From NCBI RefSeq assembly GCF_024055665.1, contig NZ_JAMXMC010000002.1, forward strand, positions 1 through 64,000: a stretch of DNA of 64,000 bases. Reading direction: 5' to 3'. Position numbers and translations under genes: made by a program. Of this stretch, positions 6,917 through 16,163 are shown one piece after another. This DNA is from Ideonella oryzae (lineage in GTDB: Bacteria; Pseudomonadota; Gammaproteobacteria; Burkholderiales; Burkholderiaceae_C). The stretch's first letter is position 1. Every line of letters begins with the position of its first letter. A model generated the notes under the pieces. The model saw nothing but the letters and a program-made list of their open reading frames with translations. It did not search any database and was not told the origin of the DNA.

Positions 6917-8101
6917 TCAGGCCGCGGCGGCGATGCGCTCGGCCAGGGCGATCAGGCTGCGGTCGCTGCCCGCCGGCCCCAACAGGGAAATGCCCAGCGG
7001 CGCACCGTCGCGCCGGGCCAGCGGCATCGACAGTTGCGGGAAGCCCGACAGCCCGGCCATGCAGAGCATCTGCGTGGCGCGGTTGCGGTAGGTTTCCAGG
7101 TCCGCCTCGGACGTGCTGCGCAGCGGCGCGATGTCCGGCATGGTGGGCAGCACCAGCACACCATCGGTGCCCAGCAGGGCGGCCAGGTGGGCGCGGAAGC
7201 GGGTGCGGAAGGCGCGCGCCTCGGTGACCTGCGCATCGGTGACCTGCTTGGACCAGGCAAAGCGCTCGGCCACGCCCGGGCCCAGCGGCGGGGCGTAGCG
7301 TTCGATCAGCGGGCCATCCACCAGCCAGGCCTCGCGGCCCTGCACGTGGCGGAAGGCCCAGTACATCGCGTCCAGCGAATCCAGCACTGCCGTGGCAGGC
7401 TGAGCGGCGCTCAGTGCGGCTTCCACCTGCGCCAGGGCAGGCGCCAGCGCGTCCACCGCGCCCGGTTCGGCCAGGGCCCAGATGTCGGTGGGCTTGAGCA
7501 GGCGCACGGTGGCCGGCAGCGGGGCCGGGTCGTCCGCCAGCAGCACATCGGCCACGCGGGCAAAGGTCTGCACGTCGCGGGCAAACCAGCCGCAGGTGTC
7601 CAGGCTGGGGGACAGGTCCAGGGCGCTTTCCAGGCTGACCCGGCCGTGGGTGGGCCGCAGGCCGTACAGGGCGCAGTGGTTGGCCGGCGCGCGCACCGAG
7701 CCGCCGGTGTCGGTGCCCAGCGCGAAGTCGCACAGGCCCCAGGACACGGCAGCGGCCGAACCCGAGGAGGAGCCGCCGGTGATGCGCTCTGGCGCCGCGC
7801 CGTTGATGGGCGCGCCGAAGTGAGCGTTGTTGCCGTTCATCGAGAAGGCCAACTCGTCCGTCACCGTCTTGCCGGCCATGCGGGCGCCGGCGTCCAGCAG
7901 CTTTTGCACCGTGGGGGCGGTGCGGGTCTTGATGCCCGAGGCCGCCAGCACGAAGGGGTTGCCGCCGCCGGTGGGGTAGCCCGCCACGTCGAACAGGTCC
8001 TTCACGCCGAAGGACAGACCGATCAGCGGGCCGGTGCCGGCATGGGGCACCGGAGCGTCGGGGTAGGGGAGGAAGCCGCGGGAGGGATCGTGCAAGGACA
8101 T
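6917..8101 (-). CDS. Amidase, AMI1-like (amidase signature family)
   Basis: The protein has 394 residues and carries the Ser-cisSer-Lys triad of the amidase signature family: K34 in FGVKDLFD, the cis-Ser around S111 in GGSSSGSA, and the nucleophile S135 in GTDTGGSVRAPA. Length and wording (SFGVKDLFDVAGYPTGGGNP, FSMNGNNAHFGAP, DTCGWFARD) match the short AMI1 (indole-acetamide hydrolase-like) branch. They do not match allophanate hydrolase or GatA. The start is set where the family N-terminus (MSLHDPSRGFLPY) begins. It is the last gene of the minus-strand peptide-importer operon, 16 nt after the ATPase gene, so it probably hydrolyses an imported amide. The substrate is unknown. Confidence 0.85.
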   Translation of the reverse strand: MSLHDPSRGFLPYPDAPVPHAGTGPLIGLSFGVKDLFDVAGYPTGGGNPFVLAASGIKTRTAPTVQKLLDAGARMAGKTVTDELAFSMNGNNAHFGAPINGAAPERITGGSSSGSAAAVSWGLCDFALGTDTGGSVRAPANHCALYGLRPTHGRVSLESALDLSPSLDTCGWFARDVQTFARVADVLLADDPAPLPATVRLLKPTDIWALAEPGAVDALAPALAQVEAALSAAQPATAVLDSLDAMYWAFRHVQGREAWLVDGPLIERYAPPLGPGVAERFAWSKQVTDAQVTEARAFRTRFRAHLAALLGTDGVLVLPTMPDIAPLRSTSEADLETYRNRATQMLCMAGLSGFPQLSMPLARRDGAPLGISLLGPAGSDRSLIALAERIAAAA

Positions 8102-8117
8102 GGCGGGTGGCCTGGGT

Positions 8118-9155
8118 TCAGAGGACGGGGGTGGCGGTCTCGGCCAGACGCAGGCAGCGCACCACGTGGCCGGGCGTGAGCTCGACTGCTTCCGGCGCGC
8201 TGGCGCGGCAGCCGGCATCGGCCAGACTGCAGCGGGCGGCAAAGGCACAGCCGGGCGGCAGGGCGGTCAGGTCCGGCGGTGCGCCGGCCAGGGTCTGCAG
8301 CGGCGCGCCGCGCTCCATCGCGCCGTGGGCCCGGCTCATCAGCAGGGCGCGGGTGTAGGGATGGCGCGGGGCGTGGATCAGCTCGCGGGCCGTGCCCTCC
8401 TCGACGATGCGGCCGGCGTACATCACGGCGATGCGGTCGGCCACCTCGATGGCGGCGCCGATGTCGTGGGTGACGAAGACGATGGTCAGGCCCAGGTCGC
8501 GCTGCAGTTCGCGCAGCAGCAGCAGGATCTGGATCTGCACCGTGGCGTCCAGCGCGGTGGTGGGCTCGTCGGCCAGCAGCACCTGCGGGTTGCAGGCCAG
8601 GGCCAGCGCGATCATGGCCCGCTGGCGCATGCCGCCGGACATCTCGTGCGGGTAGGCCTTGAGCCGCTGGGCCGGGCTGGGAATGCGCACCCGCTCGAAC
8701 AGTTCCAGCGCGCGGGCCTCGGCGGCGGCAGCGCTCAGGCCTTCATGCCGGCGCAGGGATTCGGTGATCTGCGCGCCCACCGGGTACACCGGGTCCAGGG
8801 CCAGCAGCGGCTCCTGGAAGATCATCGAGGTGACCTTGCCGCGGTAGGCACACAGGTCTTTCTCCTTCATGGCCAGGATGTCGCGCCCGCCGATGCGGAC
8901 CTGGCCTTCCATGCGGGTGCGGCGCTCGGGGTGCAGACGCAGCAGGGTGCGCAGCGTCACGCTCTTGCCGGAGCCGGATTCGCCGATCAGCGCGACCGAC
9001 TGGCCGCGCGGCACCTGCAGCGTGACGCCGTTGACGACCTGGGCGGGCTTGCGGCCGCCGGTGAAGGTCACGCGCAGGTCGCGCACGTCAATCAGCGGTT
9101 CGGCCGAGGGGGCCACAGCCAGGGGGGAAGCCGGGGAGGGGGCGGGGGTGCTCAT
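8118..9155 (-). CDS. Peptide-type ABC transporter ATP-binding protein (DppD-like)
   Basis: This 345-residue ATPase belongs to the oligopeptide/nickel importer family. Motifs are Walker [11 protein letters not shown], signature [15 protein letters not shown], Walker [13 protein letters not shown], and the C-terminal oligo_HPY region with [14 protein letters not shown], a cysteine cluster seen in DppD/OppD proteins. It follows its partner ATPase by 10 nt, and the amidase follows it. Together the five genes form a complete importer, probably for a ureide, amide or small peptide. Confidence 0.9.
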   Translation of the reverse strand: MSTPAPSPASPLAVAPSAEPLIDVRDLRVTFTGGRKPAQVVNGVTLQVPRGQSVALIGESGSGKSVTLRTLLRLHPERRTRMEGQVRIGGRDILAMKEKDLCAYRGKVTSMIFQEPLLALDPVYPVGAQITESLRRHEGLSAAAAEARALELFERVRIPSPAQRLKAYPHEMSGGMRQRAMIALALACNPQVLLADEPTTALDATVQIQILLLLRELQRDLGLTIVFVTHDIGAAIEVADRIAVMYAGRIVEEGTARELIHAPRHPYTRALLMSRAHGAMERGAPLQTLAGAPPDLTALPPGCAFAARCSLADAGCRASAPEAVELTPGHVVRCLRLAETATPVL

Positions 9156-9165
9156 CGGGATCTCC

Positions 9166-10200
9166 TCAGGCGGCCTGGGGCAGGGTGGCCGGGGCGCCGG
9201 GGTGGCCGCTGCCGGCCTCGTGCATCAGGCAGGCCGCCACATGGTGGCTGTCCAGTGCGGTGTGCACGGGGGCGCGTTGGCTGCAGACGGCCGCGGCCTG
9301 CGGGCAGCGGGGATGGAAGCGGCAGCCCGTGGGCGGGTTGATCGGGTTGGGCGGGTCGCCGGCCAGCGGGGCCTTCTCCGTGCGGTGGTCCGGGTCCATC
9401 GACGGCATGGACGACAGCAGTGCGCCGGTGTAGGGGTGGCCAGGCTGGCGGAACAGGGTGTCGGACGGGCCGATCTCGGCCACCTGGCCGAGGTACATCA
9501 CCATCACCCGGTCGCTGATGTAGTGCACCACGTTCAGGTCGTGGCTGATGAAGACATAGGTCAGGCCGAACTCGCGCTTGAGGTCCTGCAGCAGGTTCAG
9601 CACCTGGGCTTCAACCGATTTGTCCAGTGCCGAGACGGCTTCGTCCAGGATGACCAGGCGCGGCTGCAGCGCCAGGGCACGGGCGATGTTGACGCGCTGG
9701 CGCTGGCCGCCAGAGAGCTCATGCGGGTAGCGCTCGGCAAAGCGCTCGGGCGCCAGGCCCACGCGCGAGAGCAGGTCGCGTGCGCGGGCCACCGCCTCGC
9801 GCCGCGAGACGCCATGGACCTGCGGGCCGAAGGCCACCGAGTCCTCGATGGTCAGGCGCGGGTTGAGCGAGGCATAGCTGTCCTGAAAGACCATCTGCAC
9901 CTGGCGGCGGAAGTCCTTGAGCGAGAGGTCGCGCGTGCCGACCACGCGGCCATCGAAGATCACCTCGCCCGCCGTGGGGGCCAGCAGCTGCATCAGCAGC
10001 CGCGCGGTGGTGGACTTGCCGCAGCCGGATTCGCCGACCACGCCCAGGGTCTCGCCCTTGAGCACCTCGAAGTCCACACCATCGACGGCGCGCACCAGGC
10101 CGCCCTTCTTGAGCGGAAAGTGCTTGGTCAGGCCGCGGATGGTGAGCAGAGGCTGGGCCGGGCCGCCGACGTCTTCAGCAGGCAGGAAAGGCGTGTTCAT
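9166..10200 (-). CDS. Peptide-type ABC transporter ATP-binding protein (DppF-like)
   Basis: The second ATPase of the importer has 344 residues. Walker A GESGCGKSTT, signature LSGGQRQRVNIARAL, Walker B LVILDEAVSALDKS and the C-terminal CRFHPRCPQAAAVC cluster identify the DppF/OppF type. The tight spacing on both sides (4 nt after the permease gene and 10 nt before the DppD-like gene) indicates one transcript. It heterodimerises with the DppD-like protein under the two permeases. Confidence 0.9.
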   Translation of the reverse strand: MNTPFLPAEDVGGPAQPLLTIRGLTKHFPLKKGGLVRAVDGVDFEVLKGETLGVVGESGCGKSTTARLLMQLLAPTAGEVIFDGRVVGTRDLSLKDFRRQVQMVFQDSYASLNPRLTIEDSVAFGPQVHGVSRREAVARARDLLSRVGLAPERFAERYPHELSGGQRQRVNIARALALQPRLVILDEAVSALDKSVEAQVLNLLQDLKREFGLTYVFISHDLNVVHYISDRVMVMYLGQVAEIGPSDTLFRQPGHPYTGALLSSMPSMDPDHRTEKAPLAGDPPNPINPPTGCRFHPRCPQAAAVCSQRAPVHTALDSHHVAACLMHEAGSGHPGAPATLPQAA

Positions 10201-10204
10201 GGGA

Positions 10205-11095
10205 TCAGCCCTTGTGGTCCATGGCCGAACGCAGGCCGTCCGACAGCAGGTTGAAGGAGATGGAGGTGATGAAGATCATCGCGCCCGGCAGCGCCGCCAC
10301 CAGCGGCTGGGTGTAGATGGCCGTGCGCAGGGTGTTGAGCATCAGGCCCCACTCGGGTTCGGGCGGCTTCACGCCCAGGCCCAGGAAGGACAGGCCCGAG
10401 GCCAGGATCATCGACACCGCGACCAGGCTGGTGGCGTACACGAAGATGGGCCCGAGCACATTGCCCAGCACATGCACCCGCACGATGGTGAAGGCGCTGG
10501 CGCCGGTGGCCCGCGCGGCTTCCACGTAGTCGCGGTGGCGGGCCTGGGCGGTGACGCTCTCGGCCACGCGGGCGATCTGCGGCACGAAGACGATGGTCAG
10601 CGAGACCAGCGAGTTGAAGATGCCCGCGCCCAGGGCGCCGGACAGCGCGATGGCCAGCAGCACGGAGGGGAAGGCGTAGAACACGTCGATCGTGCGCATG
10701 ATCACCGTGTTGGTCACGCCGCCGGCGTACCCGGCCAGCACGCCGATGGCGGTGCCGATGACGAAGGCCAGCAGCACCGGCGTGATGCCCACGAACAGCG
10801 AGAGCCGGGCACCGACGATCAGGCGCGAGAGCAGGTCGCGGCCCAGCTCGTCACTGCCCAGCGGGTAATCGGGGGTGCCGATGGGTTGCAGGCGCTTGAA
10901 CATTGAGCTGGCATAGGGATCGGCCGGCGCCAGCTGCGGGCCGAAGAGGGCCAGCAGCAGCAGGGCCAGCAGCAGCAGGCCGGCGCCCATGGCCACCGGG
11001 TTGCGCACGAAGCGGCCCAGCACGGAGGCCCAGTAGCCGCGGCTGCGCGGCGGGGCCGGCTCTGTCGCCACCGAGGAAGAGGCAAGGGTGTTCAT
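10205..11095 (-). CDS. Peptide-type ABC transporter permease (DppC-like)
   Basis: This inner-membrane permease of 296 residues has the DppC/OppC layout. It starts with a short cytoplasmic N-terminus, a first span near residues 35-55, a periplasmic PYASSMFKRLQPIGTPDYPLGSDELGRDLLSRLIVGARLS segment, and then four or five spans. The DELGRD motif is diagnostic for the family. The coupling loop RHRDYVEAARATGAS is present. It lies between the DppB-like and DppF-like genes. Confidence 0.9.
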   Translation of the reverse strand: MNTLASSSVATEPAPPRSRGYWASVLGRFVRNPVAMGAGLLLLALLLLALFGPQLAPADPYASSMFKRLQPIGTPDYPLGSDELGRDLLSRLIVGARLSLFVGITPVLLAFVIGTAIGVLAGYAGGVTNTVIMRTIDVFYAFPSVLLAIALSGALGAGIFNSLVSLTIVFVPQIARVAESVTAQARHRDYVEAARATGASAFTIVRVHVLGNVLGPIFVYATSLVAVSMILASGLSFLGLGVKPPEPEWGLMLNTLRTAIYTQPLVAALPGAMIFITSISFNLLSDGLRSAMDHKG

Positions 11096-11140
11096 GTCGG
11101 TGTCCTCAGGATCGGTTCACGGGCGGGTTCACGGGCGGGT

Positions 11141-12094
11141 TCATTGGCGGGCAATGCGCGGGTCCAGCAGGGTCTGCATCACGTCGACCAGCAGGTTCAG
11201 CAGCACGAAGAACAGGGCCAGCACCAGGATGCTGCCCTGCAGCAGCGGCAGGTCGCGCTGGAAGATGGCCTGGTTGAGCAGGAAGCCGGTGCCGGGCCAG
11301 GAGAACACGGTCTCGATCAGGATGGAGCCGCCCAGCAGGTAGCCCAGCTGCAGGCCCATCACAGCCAGCGCGGTGGGCGCGGCGTTCTTCAGCACGTGGC
11401 GGAACACGCCGACGTGCGACAGGCCCTTGGCGCGCAGGCCGGTGATGAATTCCTGGTCCAGCAGCTCGGCCACCAGGGCCCGCACCGTGCGGGCGATGAT
11501 GCCCATCGGGATCACCGACATGGTGATGGCCGGCATCACCATGAACTGCACATGGTCCCAGTCCCAGGCCCAGTCCTCGGAGCCGCCGGGGCCGGCGCCG
11601 GTGGCGGGCAGCCACATCAGCAGGGACGAGAAGACGATGACCATCACCATGCCCAGCCAGTAGTGCGGCACCGACACGCCCAGCACCGACACGGCCGAGG
11701 CGAGGCGGTCCAGCCAGGAGTTGCGGAAGTAGCCCGCCACGAAGCCGAACAGGCTGCCCAGGACAAAGCCGATGAGCGTGGCCACCAGGGCCAGGCGCAG
11801 GGTGTTGACCACGGCGGTCATCACCTCGGACGAGACCGGCCGGCTGTTGGCGATGGACAGACCCAGGTCGCCGTGCAGTGCGCGCCAGACCCAGCGGGCG
11901 AACTGCTCGGGCAGCGGGCGGTCGAAGCCATAGAGCGTGCGCAGCTGGGCCTGCAGCTCCGCCGAAGCGTCGGCCGGCAGCACGGAGACCAGTGGATCGC
12001 CCGGGGCGATGTGCACCAGGGCGAAGCACACCAGGGCCACGCCCAGCAGGATGGGCAGGGTGTAGAGGATGCGGCGGAGCAGGTAGGCAAGCAT
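11141..12094 (-). CDS. Peptide-type ABC transporter permease (DppB-like)
   Basis: This inner-membrane permease of 317 residues starts MLAYLLRRILYTLPILLGVAL, the standard DppB N-terminal span. It contains FALVHIAPGDP and RTVRALVAELLDQEFITGLRAKGLS, the coupling loop. Six spans are expected. It sits 64 nt after the binding-protein gene and 45 nt before the DppC-like gene; that short gap carries a repeated GGGTTCACGGGC unit of no clear function. Confidence 0.9.
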   Translation of the reverse strand: MLAYLLRRILYTLPILLGVALVCFALVHIAPGDPLVSVLPADASAELQAQLRTLYGFDRPLPEQFARWVWRALHGDLGLSIANSRPVSSEVMTAVVNTLRLALVATLIGFVLGSLFGFVAGYFRNSWLDRLASAVSVLGVSVPHYWLGMVMVIVFSSLLMWLPATGAGPGGSEDWAWDWDHVQFMVMPAITMSVIPMGIIARTVRALVAELLDQEFITGLRAKGLSHVGVFRHVLKNAAPTALAVMGLQLGYLLGGSILIETVFSWPGTGFLLNQAIFQRDLPLLQGSILVLALFFVLLNLLVDVMQTLLDPRIARQ

Positions 12095-12158
12095 GGGCGG
12101 CGGCGCGTGCGGGGTGGAAGGCGGAGGGCCGCCGCGTGGCGGCAGCCCTCCAGGGCCA

Positions 12159-13832
12159 TCACTTCAGGGTCATCGTGGCGATGTCGATGAACCAGCTCTG
12201 CGGCTGCACCACGTTGCCGACCTTGGCCGACATGGCACGCGGGCCGACGTCATGGGCCACGAAGAGGAACGGGGCCTGGTTCACGATCTCGGTGTGCAGC
12301 TCGGCCAGGGCGGCGTCACGCTTCTTGTCGTCGAAGCTGGTGCGGGCCTTCTCGACGATGGCGTCCACCTTCGGGTCGCTGAAGTAGCCCCAGTTGTTCG
12401 ACACCGGCGGGAAGGCCTTGGTGCTGACGAAGCGCACCATCGCGAAGAAGGGGTCCATCGTGGCGGCGGTCACGTTGGTGGCGTTGGCGCCGTGCGCGCC
12501 CGGGTCCTTGGCGCCCAGGCGCCAGCCGGAGAACAGGGTGTTCCACTCGACCACGTCGAAGTCCACGTCGATGTAGCAGCTCTTGAGGTTCTGCTGGATC
12601 ACCTCGTTCATCGGCAGCGGCAGCATCTGGCCCGAGCCCGAGGCCGAGGTCTGCACCTTGACCTTCAGGTGCTTGTTGGGGCCGTAGCCGGCCTGTTGCA
12701 TCAGGGCCTGGGCGGCCGGGACGTCGTACTTGATCTGGAATTTCGGCTGGCCGCGCCAGGGGTGGCCGGGCTCCACGATGCCGGTGGCCTCGACCATCAT
12801 GCCGCCCAGCAGCTGCTTCATCGCGGTGCGGTTCACGCACAGGTTGGCGGCCTGGCGCACGCGCACGTCGGTCCAGGGCGAGCCCGGCAGGAAGGAGAAC
12901 TGCCACGGCCAGATGTGCGGTTGCAGGTTGGAGTAGAGCTTGAAGCCGCGCTGCTGCAGGGTGGTCAGCGCGTCGGGGGCCGGGGCCTCGATCCAGTCAA
13001 CCTGGCCGGACATCAGGGCGGCGGTGCGCGAGTTGGCCTCGGGCAGCGGCAGCAGCACCACGCGGTCGATCTTGGGGCGGCGCTTGGCATCCCAGTACTC
13101 GGGGTTCTTCACCATCTCCAGGCGCTCGCGCGGCACGAACTTGGCGGCCTTGAACGGGCCGGTGCCGGAGGGGTTGGCGGCAAAGGCCGTCCAGGCCTGC
13201 TTGCTGCGCTCGGCATGGTCGGTCACGCCGGCGGGGACGGCGTCGTACTTCTTCTGCCAGGCGGCCGGCGAGGCCATGAACAGGTTGGTCAGGTTGATCG
13301 GCAGGAAGGCATCGGGCTCGCTGGTGGTGAGCTCGACGGTCAGGTCGTCGATCTTGCGGGCGCTGCGCAGCGTGGGCATGCGCGAGGCGGTCACGCCCAC
13401 CTGGGCCGGGTCGTACTGCGGCGCGCTCTTGTCGAGCACCTTGTGCACGTTCCAGACCACGGCGTCGGCGTTGAAGGGCGAGCCGTCATGGAACTTCACG
13501 TCCGGGCGCAGCTTGAACACCCACTTGGTGTGGTCCTTGGGGTCGACGGCCCAGGACAGGGCCAGGTCGGGAATGACGGCGCTGGGCTTGGTGGCCGAGC
13601 TCAGGTCCCACTGGGTCAGCCCGTCGTACATCGGGATGCCGGTGAAGCGGTTGCCCTCGAAACCCTGGTCGGGCTGGCCCGAGGTGCGGGGAATGTCGCC
13701 AGCGGTCATCGCGATGCGCAGCACCTTCTCCTGGGCCAGGGCGTTGCTGCTGCCCAGGGCGCCGAAGGTGGCGGCCAGGGCCAGGCCCAGAAGGGCCGAT
13801 CGGGAAGACGGGAAACGCGGGGTCGGGGACAT
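12159..13832 (-). CDS. Peptide-type ABC transporter substrate-binding protein (SBP family 5)
   Basis: The periplasmic binding protein has 557 residues, the usual size for DppA/OppA relatives. It begins with a signal peptide (SRSALLGLALAATFGALGSSNALA). The chosen ATG starts this signal; an upstream in-frame ATG would add 16 unlike residues. Typical blocks are DLALSWAVDPKDHTKWVFKL, LRPDVKFHDGSPFNADAVVWN and the C-terminal YFSDPKVDAIVEKAR. It is the first gene of the importer operon, directly behind a divergent spacer with a 17-bp palindrome. Ligand unknown; the neighbouring amidase and N-carbamoyl hydrolase suggest an amide or ureide. Confidence 0.9.
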   Translation of the reverse strand: MSPTPRFPSSRSALLGLALAATFGALGSSNALAQEKVLRIAMTAGDIPRTSGQPDQGFEGNRFTGIPMYDGLTQWDLSSATKPSAVIPDLALSWAVDPKDHTKWVFKLRPDVKFHDGSPFNADAVVWNVHKVLDKSAPQYDPAQVGVTASRMPTLRSARKIDDLTVELTTSEPDAFLPINLTNLFMASPAAWQKKYDAVPAGVTDHAERSKQAWTAFAANPSGTGPFKAAKFVPRERLEMVKNPEYWDAKRRPKIDRVVLLPLPEANSRTAALMSGQVDWIEAPAPDALTTLQQRGFKLYSNLQPHIWPWQFSFLPGSPWTDVRVRQAANLCVNRTAMKQLLGGMMVEATGIVEPGHPWRGQPKFQIKYDVPAAQALMQQAGYGPNKHLKVKVQTSASGSGQMLPLPMNEVIQQNLKSCYIDVDFDVVEWNTLFSGWRLGAKDPGAHGANATNVTAATMDPFFAMVRFVSTKAFPPVSNNWGYFSDPKVDAIVEKARTSFDDKKRDAALAELHTEIVNQAPFLFVAHDVGPRAMSAKVGNVVQPQSWFIDIATMTLK

Positions 13833-13904
13833 CACTGGGTACCTCGTCGAGGGGGTGGAAGGATGGGTCAGGTGAAGCAAGCGGTATGCCAGAAAGAAAC
13901 GTAA

Positions 13905-13921
13905 AAATCGATGTTCGATTT
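13905..13921. promoter_or_regulatory. Palindromic operator AAATCGA-TGT-TCGATTT
   Basis: A perfect 17-bp dyad lies in the divergent spacer between the importer operon and the amidohydrolase gene. Its core ATCGA-N3-TCGAT is the same as the palindrome in front of the IclR regulator gene (16164-16176). The simplest reading is that this IclR protein controls its own gene and both divergent units here. Confidence 0.65.
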
Positions 13922-14020
13922 ATCTGTCGCGTTTATCGGTATGTACATAGTCTATAGAGATACTGTGGTGTGCTTCTTGCAGCGTCGGCCCCATCCTGTT
14001 TCCTGTTTGGATGAATCGCG

Positions 14021-15277
14021 ATGACAAGCCTTGAAATGCCCCGAATCGATGCCGCACGGCTGTGGCAATCCCTGATGGACCTGGCCCAAGTTGGTGCGAC
14101 GCCCAAGGGTGGTGTGTGCCGACTGGCGCTGACCGACCAGGACCGCCAGGCGCGCGATCTCGTCACCCGCTGGTTCCACGAGGCCGGGCTGAGCGTGCGT
14201 GTGGACGAGGTGGGCAATGTGTTCGGCCGCCGTGCCGGCACCGACCCGCAGGCGGCGGCGGTGGCCACCGGCAGCCACATCGACACCCAGCCCTCGGGCG
14301 GCAAGTTCGATGGCAACTACGGCGTGATGGCCGGCCTGGAGGTGGTGCGCACGCTCAACGACCGCGGCATCCGCACCCGCGCACCGATCGAGGTGGCCTT
14401 CTGGATGAACGAGGAGGGCTCGCGCTTCACGCCGGTGATGATGGGCTCGGGCGCCTTCACGGGGGTGTTCACGCCCGACTTCGTGCGGGCCCAGCGGGAC
14501 ATCGACGGGCTGAGCGTCGGAGACGAGTTGGCGCGCATCGGCTACCGTGGCCCGGTGCCGGCCGGCGAGGTGCCCGGGGGCATGTTCGCGGCCTACTTCG
14601 AGGCCCACATCGAGCAGGGGCCCATCCTGGAAGCGGTGGGGCGGCCCATCGGCGTGGTGGCCGGTGCCCTGGGGCAGCAGTGGTACGACGTGGTCGTCAC
14701 CGGTCAGGATGCCCACGCCGGCCCGACGCCCATGGCGCTGCGCCATGACGCCCTGCTGGCCACGGCCCGCATGATCGACCGGGTCAACCGCATTGCGCTG
14801 GACGAGGCGCCGCATGGCCGGGGCACGGTCGGCTTCGCGCAGGTGATTCCGAATTCGCGCAACGTCATCCCGGGCGAGGTGCGCTTTTCGGTGGACTTCC
14901 GGCACCTGTCACAGGACGGCCTGGACCGCATGGACGCCGCGATGCGCGAGGGCTTTGCCGCGTTGGCACGGGACTGCCAGTGCGAGGTGGTCCTTCAGCA
15001 GGTGTGCAAGTTCGAGCCGGCGCAGTTCGACGCCGACTGCGTGGCCAGCGTGCGCCATGCGGCCGAGGCCCTGGGCCTGCCGCACATGGACGTGGTCAGT
15101 GGCGCCGGGCACGACGCGGTCTACGTCAGCGCCATCGCCCCCACCGGCATGATCTTCGTGCCCTGCAAGGACGGCATCAGCCACAACGAGATCGAGGATG
15201 CCCAGCCCGAGCACCTGGCCGGCGGGGCCGATGTGCTGCTGCTGGCCATGCTGGAGCGGGCCGGCCGCGTGGCCTGA
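14021..15277 (+). CDS. Zn-dependent amidohydrolase, allantoate / N-carbamoyl-amino-acid hydrolase family
   Basis: This M20-type hydrolase (418 residues) removes the carbamoyl group from allantoate or N-carbamoyl amino acids, giving CO2 and ammonia. Metal-site motifs are GSHIDTQ, GGKFDGNYG, NEEGSRF, AHIEQGP and the C-terminal DGISHNEIED. The lid/dimerisation domain lies about 210-330 (VTGQDAHAGPTPM). It closely resembles the gene at 26350, so they are paralogues serving two pathways. With allA nearby and a peptide-type importer divergent to it, allantoate (AllC-type) is a reasonable substrate, but N-carbamoyl amino acids are equally possible from sequence alone. Confidence 0.85.
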   Translation: MTSLEMPRIDAARLWQSLMDLAQVGATPKGGVCRLALTDQDRQARDLVTRWFHEAGLSVRVDEVGNVFGRRAGTDPQAAAVATGSHIDTQPSGGKFDGNYGVMAGLEVVRTLNDRGIRTRAPIEVAFWMNEEGSRFTPVMMGSGAFTGVFTPDFVRAQRDIDGLSVGDELARIGYRGPVPAGEVPGGMFAAYFEAHIEQGPILEAVGRPIGVVAGALGQQWYDVVVTGQDAHAGPTPMALRHDALLATARMIDRVNRIALDEAPHGRGTVGFAQVIPNSRNVIPGEVRFSVDFRHLSQDGLDRMDAAMREGFAALARDCQCEVVLQQVCKFEPAQFDADCVASVRHAAEALGLPHMDVVSGAGHDAVYVSAIAPTGMIFVPCKDGISHNEIEDAQPEHLAGGADVLLLAMLERAGRVA

Positions 15278-15313
15278 GGCCCCTGGGGCGCTCGGCGGCG
15301 CCCCAGCGCCTCA
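15273..15313. terminator. Bidirectional hairpin between convergent genes
   Basis: CTGAGGC (15273-15279) pairs with GCCTCAG (15307-15313), and CTGGGGCGC (15282-15290) pairs with GCGCCCCAG (15297-15305), around a 6-nt loop. The outer stem contains the stop codons of both convergent genes. No U-tract follows, so it may block read-through and antisense extension rather than act as a classic intrinsic terminator. Confidence 0.55.
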
Positions 15314-16144
15314 GTGCGCCATCGCCTGCGAGATGGCGCGGGCGCACTCGATCACCATGGGGCCGAGCTTGCGCTGGGCCTCGTCCAGCGTCCAGCGGCT
15401 GGTGGGCGGGGCGATGTGCACCGCGGCCACCGGCTGCCCGCGGCTGTCCACCACCGGGGCGCCGATGCCCATGTCGCCCAGGAACAGCTCCTCGCAGTTG
15501 GTGGCCACGCCAATGCGGCGGCACTCGGCCACCTTGGCCAGGATGTCGTCCACCGCCGTCAGCGTGGCGGCCGTGCGGGCCGGCCGCGGCGCGGCCTCCA
15601 GCAGGGCCCGGGCCTGGGCTTCGTCCAGGCAGCTGAGCCAGGCCCGGCCCGAGCTGGTGCAGTACATCGGCACCCGCATGCCCACCGGCGTGAGCACCGG
15701 GATGAACTTGGGTGTGAGCAGCTGCGCCACATAGACCATGTCGGTGCCCACCGCCTCGGTCAGGCTGGCCGTCTCGCCGCTGGCATTGGCCAGCTGTGAC
15801 AGGTAAGGATGGGCGGTGCGGATCAGCGGATGGGCCGCGATGTAGTTGAAGCCCAGTTCGATGACCTTGGGCAGCAGCTGGAAGCGGCGGGTCTGCGGGT
15901 GCTTGCCCACATAGCCCAGCACCTGCAGCGTGTGCACCGTGCGCTGGGCCGAGGCCTTGCTCATCCCTGTCAGGCCGGCCAGTTCGGCCAGGGTCAGCGT
16001 GCGGTGCGCGGCGTCGAAGGCCCGCAGCACCTCCAGCCCCTTTTCCAGGGACTGGTTGAACAGCGGATCGGGCCGACGCGCCGGCGCCGGGGCGCTGGCA
16101 GCAGGGGGCGGTGGTGAGACAGCGGTGCGGGCCTTGGGCGGCAT
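15311..16144 (-). CDS. IclR-family transcriptional regulator
   Basis: The protein has 277 residues. An N-terminal winged helix-turn-helix (about 30-95, with LTLAELAGLTGMSKASAQRTVHTLQVLGYV) is followed by the IclR effector domain (LPKVIELGFNYIAA to the C-terminus; GVATNCEELFLGDMGIGAPVVD is typical). The start was chosen at the ATG before a proline-rich leader; longer upstream frames overlap pyrC on the other strand. It is convergent with the amidohydrolase gene. Identical ATCGA-N3-TCGAT palindromes occur upstream of this gene and in the importer/hydrolase spacer, so it probably senses a ureide intermediate, like AllR. That link is inference. Confidence 0.9.
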   Translation of the reverse strand: MPPKARTAVSPPPPAASAPAPARRPDPLFNQSLEKGLEVLRAFDAAHRTLTLAELAGLTGMSKASAQRTVHTLQVLGYVGKHPQTRRFQLLPKVIELGFNYIAAHPLIRTAHPYLSQLANASGETASLTEAVGTDMVYVAQLLTPKFIPVLTPVGMRVPMYCTSSGRAWLSCLDEAQARALLEAAPRPARTAATLTAVDDILAKVAECRRIGVATNCEELFLGDMGIGAPVVDSRGQPVAAVHIAPPTSRWTLDEAQRKLGPMVIECARAISQAMAH

Positions 16145-16163
16145 GGTGGTGCTATATGGGTGA

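Noticed and set aside
11096-11140. Repeated GGGTTCACGGGC units between two permease genes
   Set aside because: Two or three tandem short units in a 45-nt spacer; no match to a known element and too short to interpret.
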